34,814 nt of DNA, from the NCBI GenBank assembly GCA_005880605.1, contig VBIS01000028.1:1-34814 (forward strand), written 5' to 3'. The notes beneath the pieces are model-generated. The model ran no database searches. It was not told the origin of the DNA and saw only the letters and a program-made list of their open reading frames with translations. Source of the stretch: Chloroflexota bacterium (GTDB taxonomy: Bacteria > Chloroflexota > Dormibacteria > CF-121). Numbering within the stretch: position 1 is the first letter of the stretch; every line of letters starts with the position of its first letter. Below, one piece after another: positions 14,458 through 22,035 of the stretch. Both the position numbers and the translations under genes were made by a program.

Positions 14458-16184
14458 TTGCAGTCGTTGCCCTGGCGCTGCTGCCTCTCCTTGGCGGCTG
14501 CAGTTCCCTGCCCTCCGTCCCTGGGATCTCGCTGGGCACCGCCAGCCCTCCCGGGTCCCAGTACCAGCCCGAGCCCGCTCGCCACGAGGGCGGAACCCTG
14601 GTGGTGGGGGACTGGGAGAGCCCGACGAACTTTTCCCCGCTCTTCAACGAGGAGGTACCCGCCGCACAGGTCGACGCCTTGCTCTATGCCGGCCTGGTGA
14701 AGCTCGACAGCAGCCTGCAACCGATCGCCGATCTCGTCGAGCGGGTGCCGACCATGCAAAACGGGGACGTGAGCTGGAACCGCGGTGCCGGCACGGTGGA
14801 CGTGTCCTATCGGCTGCGCTCCGGACTTCGCTGGTCCGACGGACAGCCGCTGACCTCAGACGATGTGGCCTTCACCTGGCGGCTGATCGTCAACCCGCTG
14901 GTCCAGGGCGTTCTCTCCCCGGACGGCTACCGGTCGATCTCGCGGGTCGACATCCACGACGGGCAGCGCTTCACGCTGCACTTCGATCGGGTCTATCCCA
15001 AATATCTCAACCTCTTCCCGGCCATCCTGCCGCAGCATCGGTTGGGTGGGATTGCCCCCGAGAAGCTGGGGAGTGATCCCTTCTGGGGCCGACCGGATGT
15101 GGTCAGCGGTCCCTTCAAGATCTCGGAAATGATGCCGGACGACCACATCTCGCTGATTCGCAACGAGGCCTGGTCGCAAGGACGGTCGGGACGGCGGCCG
15201 CACCTGGACGGGATTATCTACAAGCTCTTCCCCGAATCCGGCCAGCTCGTCGATGCGGCCCGCGCGGGCCAGGTATCGCTGGCACTCGAAATCCCGGATG
15301 ACCAGCTGTCGACCTTGACCAACACCGGGTCGGCGACCCTGCAGCATCGATCCCAGCTGGCCTACGAGCAGGTCACCTTCAACCAGGCCTCTCCGAACCC
15401 GGCGACTGGCCAGCCGCCGCCCTGGAAGGACGATCCGGCACTCCTCCAGGCGCTTCGTTTAGCGATCGACCGGCCCGGGATGGTCAAGAAATTCTTTCGC
15501 GGTCTGGCGCAGCTAGCCCAGTCACCGATCCCCAGTGCGCTGGCTTCTTTTCACGATCCCAACGTCTCGCTCAGCTACGACCTGGGGGCGGCCACCCGGC
15601 TGCTCGAGGGCGACGGATGGGTGGTGGGGCCGGATGGCATTCGCAGCAAGCAGGGACGGCGTCTGAGTTTTCACCTGGTGACGGCGCTCGGCAGTCCCCT
15701 GCGCAACGCCATCCGCGATCAGATGATCGCGGACTGGCACAAACTCGGTGCCGAGGTGATCGCCACCGAGGCTCACCCCAGCGAGCTATTCAGCGGCTAT
15801 GCGGAGGGTGGCTTGCTGGAGCGCGGCCAGTTCGAGGCCGGGTTGTGGACCTGGAGCATCGGTCCCGACCCTGACGGCGTCTATCCACTCGAGCATTCAT
15901 CGCAGATCCCTACTGATCAGAACCAGGGGCGGGGCTCGAACTTCGGTCGCTTCACCAGTCCGGATCTCGATCGCAACCTCGATCGCGGTCGCGGCACCCT
16001 CGTGATGATCGAGCGGGCCAAGGCCTACGCCGCTTTCGAGCGCAGCTACGCGCACGTGGGTTACGAGCTACCGCTCTTCGAACGGGTGCTGGTCGTCCTC
16101 GCCAGCCCACATTTGCACAATCTGATGCCCAATCCCGCGCCCGATACCACGCTCTGGAACGCAGCCGACTGGTGGATGGAGTGA
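14430..16184 (+). CDS. Oligopeptide-binding lipoprotein (SBP_bac_5), no standard start codon
   Basis: This is a family-5 extracellular solute-binding protein for a peptide-type ABC importer: LVVGDWESPTNFSPLF, YAGLVKLD, YRLRSGLRWSDGQPLTSDDVAFTW, SGPFKISEM, ALRLAIDRPGMVKKFF and the two late contact regions are recognisable. In the same frame upstream lies a lipoprotein signal, VVALALLPLLGGC, with the lipobox Cys at 14499-14501, preceded by PHRGPL from the repeat. Between the in-frame stop at 14289 and the lipobox there is no ATG, GTG or TTG. An ACG at 14430 sits exactly where a start is needed and is used here as a placeholder. A GTG at 14601 would delete the export signal. Either the start is non-standard or mutated, or the 5' region is damaged or misassembled. 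The family is certain, the start is not. Confidence 0.8.
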   Translation, partial: TRPFPHRGPLAVVALALLPLLGGCSSLPSVPGISLGTASPPGSQYQPEPARHEGGTLVVGDWESPTNFSPLFNEEVPAAQVDALLYAGLVKLDSSLQPIADLVERVPTMQNGDVSWNRGAGTVDVSYRLRSGLRWSDGQPLTSDDVAFTWRLIVNPLVQGVLSPDGYRSISRVDIHDGQRFTLHFDRVYPKYLNLFPAILPQHRLGGIAPEKLGSDPFWGRPDVVSGPFKISEMMPDDHISLIRNEAWSQGRSGRRPHLDGIIYKLFPESGQLVDAARAGQVSLALEIPDDQLSTLTNTGSATLQHRSQLAYEQVTFNQASPNPATGQPPPWKDDPALLQALRLAIDRPGMVKKFFRGLAQLAQSPIPSALASFHDPNVSLSYDLGAATRLLEGDGWVVGPDGIRSKQGRRLSFHLVTALGSPLRNAIRDQMIADWHKLGAEVIATEAHPSELFSGYAEGGLLERGQFEAGLWTWSIGPDPDGVYPLEHSSQIPTDQNQGRGSNFGRFTSPDLDRNLDRGRGTLVMIERAKAYAAFERSYAHVGYELPLFERVLVVLASPHLHNLMPNPAPDTTLWNAADWWME

Positions 16185-16224
16185 ATCGGCCATGTTAACG
16201 AACCTTAGAAAAGCCGGACTTTCG

Positions 16225-16254
16225 TTGACCCTCTTGGGTGGCCGCCCGTAGAAT
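16225..16254 (+). promoter_or_regulatory. Sigma-70-type promoter for the second binding-protein gene
   Basis: TTGACC (16225-16230) and TAGAAT (16249-16254) are separated by 18 bp, the best complete -35/-10 pair in the window. It lies in the 100-bp gap between the two binding-protein genes, 30 bases before the ATG at 16285, so the second binding protein and the transporter can be expressed independently of the first. Confidence 0.6.
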
Positions 16255-16284
16255 GCGCCCACCATCAGGCCCACCAGAGCTCGT

Positions 16285-18093
16285 ATGACGGGAGCCCGCC
16301 CACGCTGGTTGCACCTGCTCGTGGTGGCAACGGCGGGAACGGTCATGCTGGTTGCCTGCGCGCCGAGCACGGGCACGACCACCTCGTCACCCAGGGCGGG
16401 TGGGAAGCTCACCGTTGCTTCCTGGCAGGAGCAGGACAGCTTGCTGGCTTGCAACATCACATCAGCCGCCTCGCATGCCTGCGCCTACATCAACCCGGCG
16501 ATGGAAGGGCTGCTGACCGTCAAGGCGAACCAGGACCCGCTGCCCAGTAACCCGAAGCTGTCCGATTACTGGGTTCCGGAGCTGGCTACCGAGGTCCCGA
16601 CCCTCGAAAACGGGGACGTCAAGGTCAGCGGGAACAAAATGGACGTAACCTGGAAGCTCCGACACGGTGTCAAGTGGCACGACGGTGTGGCCTTCAGCTC
16701 CAAGGACGTCAGGGCAACGTTCGACTTCTGGTGGCTCAAGTACCGCGACAAGAACCCGACGCCGCTGCTCTCGACCAGTGGATGGGACCAGGTCGATAGC
16801 GTCGATACGCCAGACGAGTTCACCACCATCGTTCACTTCAAGAGCGTGTACGCCGCCTACCTGACCCTGGGAACCGGCCCCTACGGTGTCCTGCCCGACC
16901 ATCTGTTGCAGCAGGTCTGGGCCAAGACCGGCGATATCACCCACGACAAAGTCACGGTCAGCATTCCAGGCGGCTATAGCGGCTCCGACACGCTCGACAA
17001 GGTCATGGTCGGCACCGGGCCCTTCATGTTCAAGGAATGGGTGACCGGAGACCACCTGACGCTGGCGAGAAATCCCCACTGGTGGGGTGGTGGTGGCCGG
17101 CCCTACCTCAACGAGATCCGGGTGAAATTCGACGCGGACGCTAACACCGAGCTCAATGAGCTGCGCACCAACACCGTCGACATGGCGCTCGACCTCCGGC
17201 CGTCGTTGCTGCCATCGCTTTCCAAGCAAAGCGACGTCACCACGGTCACGATCCTGGACAGTGCCACCGAGCACCTCGACATCAACCTGCACAACACCTT
17301 CCTGAAGGACGTCACCCTGCGAAAGGCGATCCTGATGGCGATCGACCGGCAGCGGATCGTGGACACGTTGCTCCTGGGGCGGACGGTGGTGCCTCCCGAC
17401 GCCTGGATGTGCATCCAGACCGGCGCCTGGTGCCTGGATCCGAATGCCAAGCACACCCCTTACGACGTCTCGGCGGCCAACAAGTTGCTCAATGACGCCG
17501 GTTACACGATGCAGACGTCCGGCCCCTGCAAAGGATTTCGTACCGACCCGCAGGGACGCTGCGTGCAGTTGCACCTGATCACGACCACCTTGCCCCTGCG
17601 CGAGGAGCAGGAAGTCGTGATCGCCTCCGACCTGGCGGGGATCGGGATCCAGGTCATCAAGCCGTTCGCCAACGTCCCGGCCAGCCGGATGTTCGGCTCC
17701 TGCACCAGCGGCGGGATCATCTACAGCCACAACTTCGACCTCGCGATGTACACCAACAACTACAGCTACCCGGCGGAGCCCGATTCGCTCGCCTACACCG
17801 CCTACCACAGCTCGCAAATTCCAACCGACGCCAATGGCTGCGTCGGGCAGAACACGACCTTCATGAGCGACCCGCAGCTCGACCAGGCGCTCGATCAGGC
17901 CCGCTTGTCGGTCAAGCTGTCCGACCGCAAGGACAAGTACATCGTGGCCCAGAAGCGGCTGGCCGACGTCGTTCCCGAGATTCCGCTCTACCAGGCGGTG
18001 GACGTCGAAGCTTACAACAAGAAGCTGGCCGGCTACAAGGGCAACGAGTTCTGGTGGATGAACCAGTCCGCCGATTGGTACATCAGCCAATAA
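16285..18093 (+). CDS. Oligopeptide/dipeptide-binding lipoprotein (SBP_bac_5)
   Basis: The N-terminus is a clear lipoprotein signal (MTGARPRWLHLL... VMLVAC, lipobox Cys25), so the protein is anchored outside the membrane. Family-5 motifs: GGKLTVASWQEQDSL, WKLRHGVKWHDGVAFSSKDVRATFDFW, VGTGPFMFKEWVTGDHLTLARNPHWWGG, LRKAILMAIDRQRIVDTLL, and late YHSSQIPT and IPLYQAVDVEAYNK elements. The length (602 residues) is on the long side. Extra cysteines (CNITSAASHAC, CIQTGAWC, GPCKGFRTDPQGRC) may form disulfides. It is the second of two binding proteins before a single permease/ATPase set and has its own promoter. The transporter class is sure; the actual ligand (oligopeptide or other) is not. Confidence 0.92.
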   Translation: MTGARPRWLHLLVVATAGTVMLVACAPSTGTTTSSPRAGGKLTVASWQEQDSLLACNITSAASHACAYINPAMEGLLTVKANQDPLPSNPKLSDYWVPELATEVPTLENGDVKVSGNKMDVTWKLRHGVKWHDGVAFSSKDVRATFDFWWLKYRDKNPTPLLSTSGWDQVDSVDTPDEFTTIVHFKSVYAAYLTLGTGPYGVLPDHLLQQVWAKTGDITHDKVTVSIPGGYSGSDTLDKVMVGTGPFMFKEWVTGDHLTLARNPHWWGGGGRPYLNEIRVKFDADANTELNELRTNTVDMALDLRPSLLPSLSKQSDVTTVTILDSATEHLDINLHNTFLKDVTLRKAILMAIDRQRIVDTLLLGRTVVPPDAWMCIQTGAWCLDPNAKHTPYDVSAANKLLNDAGYTMQTSGPCKGFRTDPQGRCVQLHLITTTLPLREEQEVVIASDLAGIGIQVIKPFANVPASRMFGSCTSGGIIYSHNFDLAMYTNNYSYPAEPDSLAYTAYHSSQIPTDANGCVGQNTTFMSDPQLDQALDQARLSVKLSDRKDKYIVAQKRLADVVPEIPLYQAVDVEAYNKKLAGYKGNEFWWMNQSADWYISQ

Positions 18094-18170
18094 TTCTTCT
18101 CCCCCTCTCGAGCGGGCCCGTCGGCCCACGCGAGCGGCGCTTCAGTGCCGGGCGAGCCTTTGAGACATTC

Positions 18171-18194
18171 AGGGTGGGGGCTTAGGGTGGGGGC
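18171..18194 (+). repeat. Two 11-bp G-rich direct repeats forming a G-quadruplex motif before dppB
   Basis: AGGGTGGGGGC occurs at 18171-18181 and 18184-18194, directly abutting the dppB GTG at 18195. Together they give four G-tracts (GGG-T-GGGGG-CTTA-GGG-T-GGGGG) with short loops, a strong intramolecular quadruplex pattern. The second copy also occupies the ribosome-binding position. Confidence 0.65.
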
Positions 18195-19190
18195 GTGACC
18201 AAATACGTCGTTCGCCGCATCCTGCAGGCGATCCCGCTCCTGCTCGTCATCTCCTTCGTCCTCTTCGCCATCCTGCAGGTTCTGCCGGAGAAGCCATGGG
18301 ACCTGCTGTTGCGCAACCCCAGGATGACGGCCGCCGATCGGGCCCGACTGCTGAACTACTACGGGTTCAACCGCCCCTTCCTGGTTCAGTACCTGACCTA
18401 CATGCGCAACCTGCTGCACTTTGACCTGGGGTTTTCGTATTTCAGCCACCAGAGCACGGTCAGCCTGATTGCCGAGCGGCTGCCCAACACCGTCCTGCTG
18501 ATGGGCACCTCCTACATCTTCACGCTCCTGATCGCCATCCCGATCGGGATCGTGGCAGCGGTGAAACAATATTCGAGGCTCGATAACTTCCTGACGACCG
18601 GCGCGTTCATCGGCATCTCGCTGCCGCAGTTCTGGTTCGGGCTGATGCTGATCATCCTGCTCTCGGTGCTGCCCTACCAGCACCTTGGCTTCCGCCTCTT
18701 TCCCACCGACGGCATGTGGGACTCGGGCCATGAGGGAAACCTCGCCCATCTGAACCTCGGCGATCCGATCAACCTCGCCTGGCACCTGGTGCTGCCCGGG
18801 ATCGTGCTGGCGGTCCAATCGATCGCGCAATACAGCCGCTTCGTGCGCAGCAGCATGCTCGACGTGCTGAGCCAGGACTACATCCGGACCGCGCGCGCCA
18901 AGGGCCTCTCGCAGCTGCGGGTGGTGGTGCGCCACGGATTTCGCAACTCGCTGCTGCCTCTCATCACCCTGATGGGCCTGGACGTACCCCAGTTGTTCGC
19001 GGGGGCGCTGATCACCGAACAGGTCTTCACCTGGCCCGGCATGGGGCGGCTCTTCTGGGAATCAGCGGGGAAGGGCGATTACCAGGTGCTGCTCGGCATC
19101 ATGATCATCCTGGCGATCCTGGTCGTGCTCGGCAACCTGATCGCGGACCTGGCTTACGGTTGGGCCGATCCGCGGATCCAGTACCGATGA
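18195..19190 (+). CDS. dppB: Peptide ABC transporter permease, DppB/OppB type
   Basis: The product is an inner-membrane permease subunit with about six spans (first: AIPLLLVISFVLFAILQVL). Family markers are the N-terminal YVVRRILQAIPLLLVIS start, YGFNRPFLVQYLTYMRNLLHFDLGFSY, the FWFGLMLIILLSVLP segment, and the EAA-loop contact with the ATPases YIRTARAKGLSQ, followed by HGFRNSLLPLITLMGLDVPQLFAGALITEQVFTWPGMGRL (quoted as separate parts of one conserved stretch). The length of 331 residues is typical. The GTG follows a G-rich repeat rather than a normal Shine-Dalgarno. The stop overlaps the dppC start (ATGA), so translation of the two is coupled. Confidence 0.94.
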   Translation: MTKYVVRRILQAIPLLLVISFVLFAILQVLPEKPWDLLLRNPRMTAADRARLLNYYGFNRPFLVQYLTYMRNLLHFDLGFSYFSHQSTVSLIAERLPNTVLLMGTSYIFTLLIAIPIGIVAAVKQYSRLDNFLTTGAFIGISLPQFWFGLMLIILLSVLPYQHLGFRLFPTDGMWDSGHEGNLAHLNLGDPINLAWHLVLPGIVLAVQSIAQYSRFVRSSMLDVLSQDYIRTARAKGLSQLRVVVRHGFRNSLLPLITLMGLDVPQLFAGALITEQVFTWPGMGRLFWESAGKGDYQVLLGIMIILAILVVLGNLIADLAYGWADPRIQYR

Positions 19191-20128
19191 TCAATCCCAC
19201 GCTCGAACAGTCGGAGCTGCCACCGGGAGCCGGGCAGCTCGTCCCTGACTACGACCTCACCCGGGAGATCGGCTACTACCAGCTGGTGTGGCGCCGGCTC
19301 CTTCGCCATCGCCTGGCGGTGATCTCCGGCGGCGTCCTCGTGCTGCTGGCCGTCGCCTGTTACCTTGGCCCGCTGCTGCTGCCCATGCGTTGGGACGAGC
19401 CCGACCTCTTCAATCGCTACGCCGCGCCCTCATTCCCGCACGTGATGGGCACCGACGACCTGGGGCGCGATCTCTTCAAGCGCATCCTCGAGGGCGGCCA
19501 GGTGTCACTCGCGGTCGGCGTACTGGCGATGCTGGTCACGATTATTCTGGGCGGTCTGATCGGTGCGCTGGCCGGCTACTTCGGACGACTGGCCGACAAC
19601 AGCATGATGCGCTTCACCGACGCCGTCCTCGCCATTCCGCAGATCTTCATCCTGATCCTGATCATCGCCTCCTTCCGCCAGGCGGGCCACACACCGGCCG
19701 TCATCATCCTCGCTATCGGAGTGACCTCCTGGCCCTACACCGCTCGCATCATCCGCTCGGTCGTCCTCTCGATCCGCGAAAAGGAGTTCGTCGAGGCTGC
19801 CCGGGCCACCGGCTCGGGTAACTTGAAGATCCTTGCACGCCACGTCCTCCCCAATGCTCTGGGCCCGATCATGGTGGCAGCCACCCTGACCATCGGCTTT
19901 GCCATCATCCTCGAGAGCGCGCTCAGCTTCCTCGGCTACGGGTTGGGTCCGCCGATCGCCTCCTGGGGCGGCATGCTCTTCAACGCCAACGCCTTCATCT
20001 ATGACGCGCCCTACGCGCCGTTCGCTGCGCTGTTCCCGGGCTTGATGATCCTGATCGCCGTGCTCTGCGTGAACTTCGTTGGCGACGGGCTGCGGGATGC
20101 CTTCGACCCTCGGTCCTTCGAGCGCTGA
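19187..20128 (+). CDS. dppC: Peptide ABC transporter permease, DppC/OppC type
   Basis: This is the second permease of the heterodimer. After a short cytoplasmic N-terminus come LLRHRLAVISGGVLVLLAV (span 1), HVMGTDDLGRDLFKRILEGG (classic DppC motif), the central spans, and the EAA loop EFVEAARATGSGNLKILARHVLPN, then ILESALSFLGYGLGPPIASWGGML near the end. The length of 313 residues is typical. The ATG overlaps the dppB stop by four bases. Its own stop shares one base with the dppD ATG (TGATG). Confidence 0.94.
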   Translation: MINPTLEQSELPPGAGQLVPDYDLTREIGYYQLVWRRLLRHRLAVISGGVLVLLAVACYLGPLLLPMRWDEPDLFNRYAAPSFPHVMGTDDLGRDLFKRILEGGQVSLAVGVLAMLVTIILGGLIGALAGYFGRLADNSMMRFTDAVLAIPQIFILILIIASFRQAGHTPAVIILAIGVTSWPYTARIIRSVVLSIREKEFVEAARATGSGNLKILARHVLPNALGPIMVAATLTIGFAIILESALSFLGYGLGPPIASWGGMLFNANAFIYDAPYAPFAALFPGLMILIAVLCVNFVGDGLRDAFDPRSFER

Positions 20129-21165
20129 TGGTTACCGGTTCTGCCGATGCCGCGCCGGTGCTCCGGTTGGAGCAGCTGCGGACCTACTTTGCCACCGGCG
20201 ATGGGATGGTCAAGGCGGTGGATGGCATCGACCTCCAGGTGCGGCCGGGGCGCACGCTGGGGGTGGTTGGTGAATCCGGATGCGGCAAGACGGTGACGGC
20301 GCTGTCCATCATGCGCCTCCTGCCGAGAACCGGACACATCGTAGGCGGCCGCATTCTGTTAGGAGGGCGCGACCTCGTACAAGCCGGTGAGGACGAAATG
20401 CGCGAACTCCGCGGCAACGCGGTCTCGATGATCTTCCAGGAGCCGATGACGTCGCTGAACCCGGTCTTTACCGTGGGTGACCAGGTGGGTGAGGCGATCC
20501 GGCAGCATCTCGACCTCACGGAGCGCCAGGTACGCGATCGTGTGCTCGAGATGTTCGAACTGGTCGGGATTGCGGATGCGGGCAAGCGGGTCCGCGACTA
20601 TCCCCACCAGATGAGCGGCGGGATGCGCCAGCGGGTGATGATCGCGATGGCGCTCGCCTGCAACCCCGCGGTGTTGATCGCCGATGAGCCGACCACCGCC
20701 CTCGACGTCACCATCCAGGCGCAGATCCTCGAGCTGATGCGGGAACTGCAGCGGCGTAACCGGATGGCAATCATCCTCATCACCCACGACCTCGGCGTCG
20801 TCGCCGAGATGGCTGACGAGGTCGCGGTGATGTACGCCGGCAAGGTCGTCGAGCACGGCAGTGCCGACCAGGTCTTCGATAGTCCCCGTCACCCGTACAC
20901 CCAGGGTCTGCTCGCCTCGATTCCGAGCCTGGCGGCGCGTGGCCGGCCGCTGACGGCCATCACCGGGACCGTCCCACATCCACTGAACCTGCCCCCGGGC
21001 TGTACCTTCGCCCCTCGCTGCCCGCGGGCGTTTGAGCGCTGTCCGACCGCGTTTCCGGCGCGCATGGACCAGGGCGGCGGCCACGAGGTGGCCTGCTACT
21101 TGTACGGCGACCAGGCCGAACCTGCCGCGACCCCCGATGCCGGCCGGGCGCGGCCGGCGCGATGA
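20128..21165 (+). CDS. dppD: Peptide ABC transporter ATPase, DppD/OppD type
   Basis: This cytoplasmic ATPase powers peptide import. Walker A GESGCGKT (about residues 49-56), Q-loop FQEPMTSLNP, ABC signature MSGGMRQR, Walker B VLIADEPTTALD and the switch His in LITHDLG are all intact. The C-terminal oligopeptide-transporter domain is complete, with the cysteine-rich GCTFAPRCPRAFERC and a final GHEVACYL. The length of 345 residues is normal. It overlaps dppC by one base and dppF by four bases (ATGA), so the four transporter genes form one tightly coupled unit. Confidence 0.95.
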   Translation: MVTGSADAAPVLRLEQLRTYFATGDGMVKAVDGIDLQVRPGRTLGVVGESGCGKTVTALSIMRLLPRTGHIVGGRILLGGRDLVQAGEDEMRELRGNAVSMIFQEPMTSLNPVFTVGDQVGEAIRQHLDLTERQVRDRVLEMFELVGIADAGKRVRDYPHQMSGGMRQRVMIAMALACNPAVLIADEPTTALDVTIQAQILELMRELQRRNRMAIILITHDLGVVAEMADEVAVMYAGKVVEHGSADQVFDSPRHPYTQGLLASIPSLAARGRPLTAITGTVPHPLNLPPGCTFAPRCPRAFERCPTAFPARMDQGGGHEVACYLYGDQAEPAATPDAGRARPAR

Positions 21166-22010
21166 GCGCGCTGCTGGAAGTCTCCGACCTCGTCAAGTAT
21201 TTCCCGGTCCACGGTGGGTTCTTCCAGCGTAAGGTCGCTGATGTCAAGGCGGTCGACGGCATCTCGTTCAGCATCAAGGCGGGCGAGGTGCTCGGGTTGG
21301 TGGGCGAAAGCGGCTGCGGCAAAACCACGACCGGTCGCCTGCTGCTGCGGCTGATCGAGCCCACGCGGGGGCAGATCAAGTTCGACGGCCGGGATGTGCT
21401 CGCGATGCGGCCGCGCGAGCTCAAGGCCGCCCGCGCCGAGATGCAAATCGTCTTTCAAGACCCCTACGCGTCGCTCGACCCGCGCCTGCCGATCAGCGAG
21501 ATCGTGGGCGAGGGACTGAGCAACCACGGGATGAAGAACCGGCGCCAGCGCGAAGAGGCGGTGGCCGAAATCCTGGAGAAAGTCGGGCTTCGCCGCTTCT
21601 ACGTCAATCGCTATCCCCACGAGTTCAGCGGCGGGCAGCGGCAGCGGATCGGCCTGGCGCGGGCGCTGGTGCTCCGGCCCAAGTTCGTGGTCGCCGACGA
21701 ACCGGTGTCCGCGCTCGATGTGTCGATTCAATCGCAGGTGCTCAACCTGATGGCTGAGCTGAAAGCCGAGTTCGGCCTGACCTACCTCTTCATCTCGCAC
21801 AACCTGGGCGTGGTGCAGCACGTCAGCGACCGCGTCGCCGTCATGTACCTGGGAAAGATCGTCGAGCTGGCGGACAGCGAGGACCTCTATCGGAGTCCGC
21901 AACATCCTTACACCCAGGCGCTCCTCTCGGCGGTGCCATCGCCAAACCGCCATGAGCCGCCGCTCGAGTCCAAGGCCGCCGGCCACTGGGCCGCCTGCCA
22001 CTTCGCGTAA
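21162..22010 (+). CDS. dppF: Peptide ABC transporter ATPase, DppF/OppF type, shortened C-terminal domain
   Basis: This is the partner ATPase of DppD. Walker A GESGCGKTT (about residues 48-56), Q-loop VFQDPYASLDP, signature FSGGQRQR, Walker B FVVADEPVSALD and the switch His in FISHNLG are intact. The family normally has 320-330 residues; this one has 282. The text goes from HPYTQALLSAVPSP directly to NRHEPPLES...GHWAACHFA. The intervening segment with the conserved PSP-x-NPP-x-GC...RCP motif, present in the adjacent DppD, is missing (about 40-45 residues, in frame at about 21936-21965). The core ATPase should still work, but the cysteine-rich regulatory region is gone. The next gene, tldD, starts 25 bases downstream. 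Confidence 0.93.
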   Translation: MSALLEVSDLVKYFPVHGGFFQRKVADVKAVDGISFSIKAGEVLGLVGESGCGKTTTGRLLLRLIEPTRGQIKFDGRDVLAMRPRELKAARAEMQIVFQDPYASLDPRLPISEIVGEGLSNHGMKNRRQREEAVAEILEKVGLRRFYVNRYPHEFSGGQRQRIGLARALVLRPKFVVADEPVSALDVSIQSQVLNLMAELKAEFGLTYLFISHNLGVVQHVSDRVAVMYLGKIVELADSEDLYRSPQHPYTQALLSAVPSPNRHEPPLESKAAGHWAACHFA

Positions 22011-22023
22011 CCATCGCAGTCGC

Positions 22024-22029
22024 TAGTCT
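22024..22029 (+). promoter_or_regulatory. Candidate -10 hexamer for tldD (leaderless arrangement)
   Basis: TAGTCT begins 12 bases before the tldD ATG, in the 25-bp gap after dppF, where no Shine-Dalgarno is present. Transcription from it would start at or next to the ATG. Confidence 0.25.
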
Positions 22030-22035
22030 TGTCCC

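Noticed and set aside
16462..18129. Long antisense open frame (555 codons) opposite the second binding-protein gene
   Set aside because: High-GC shadow frame; the sense strand has a clear signal peptide and family motifs, while the antisense product has none.
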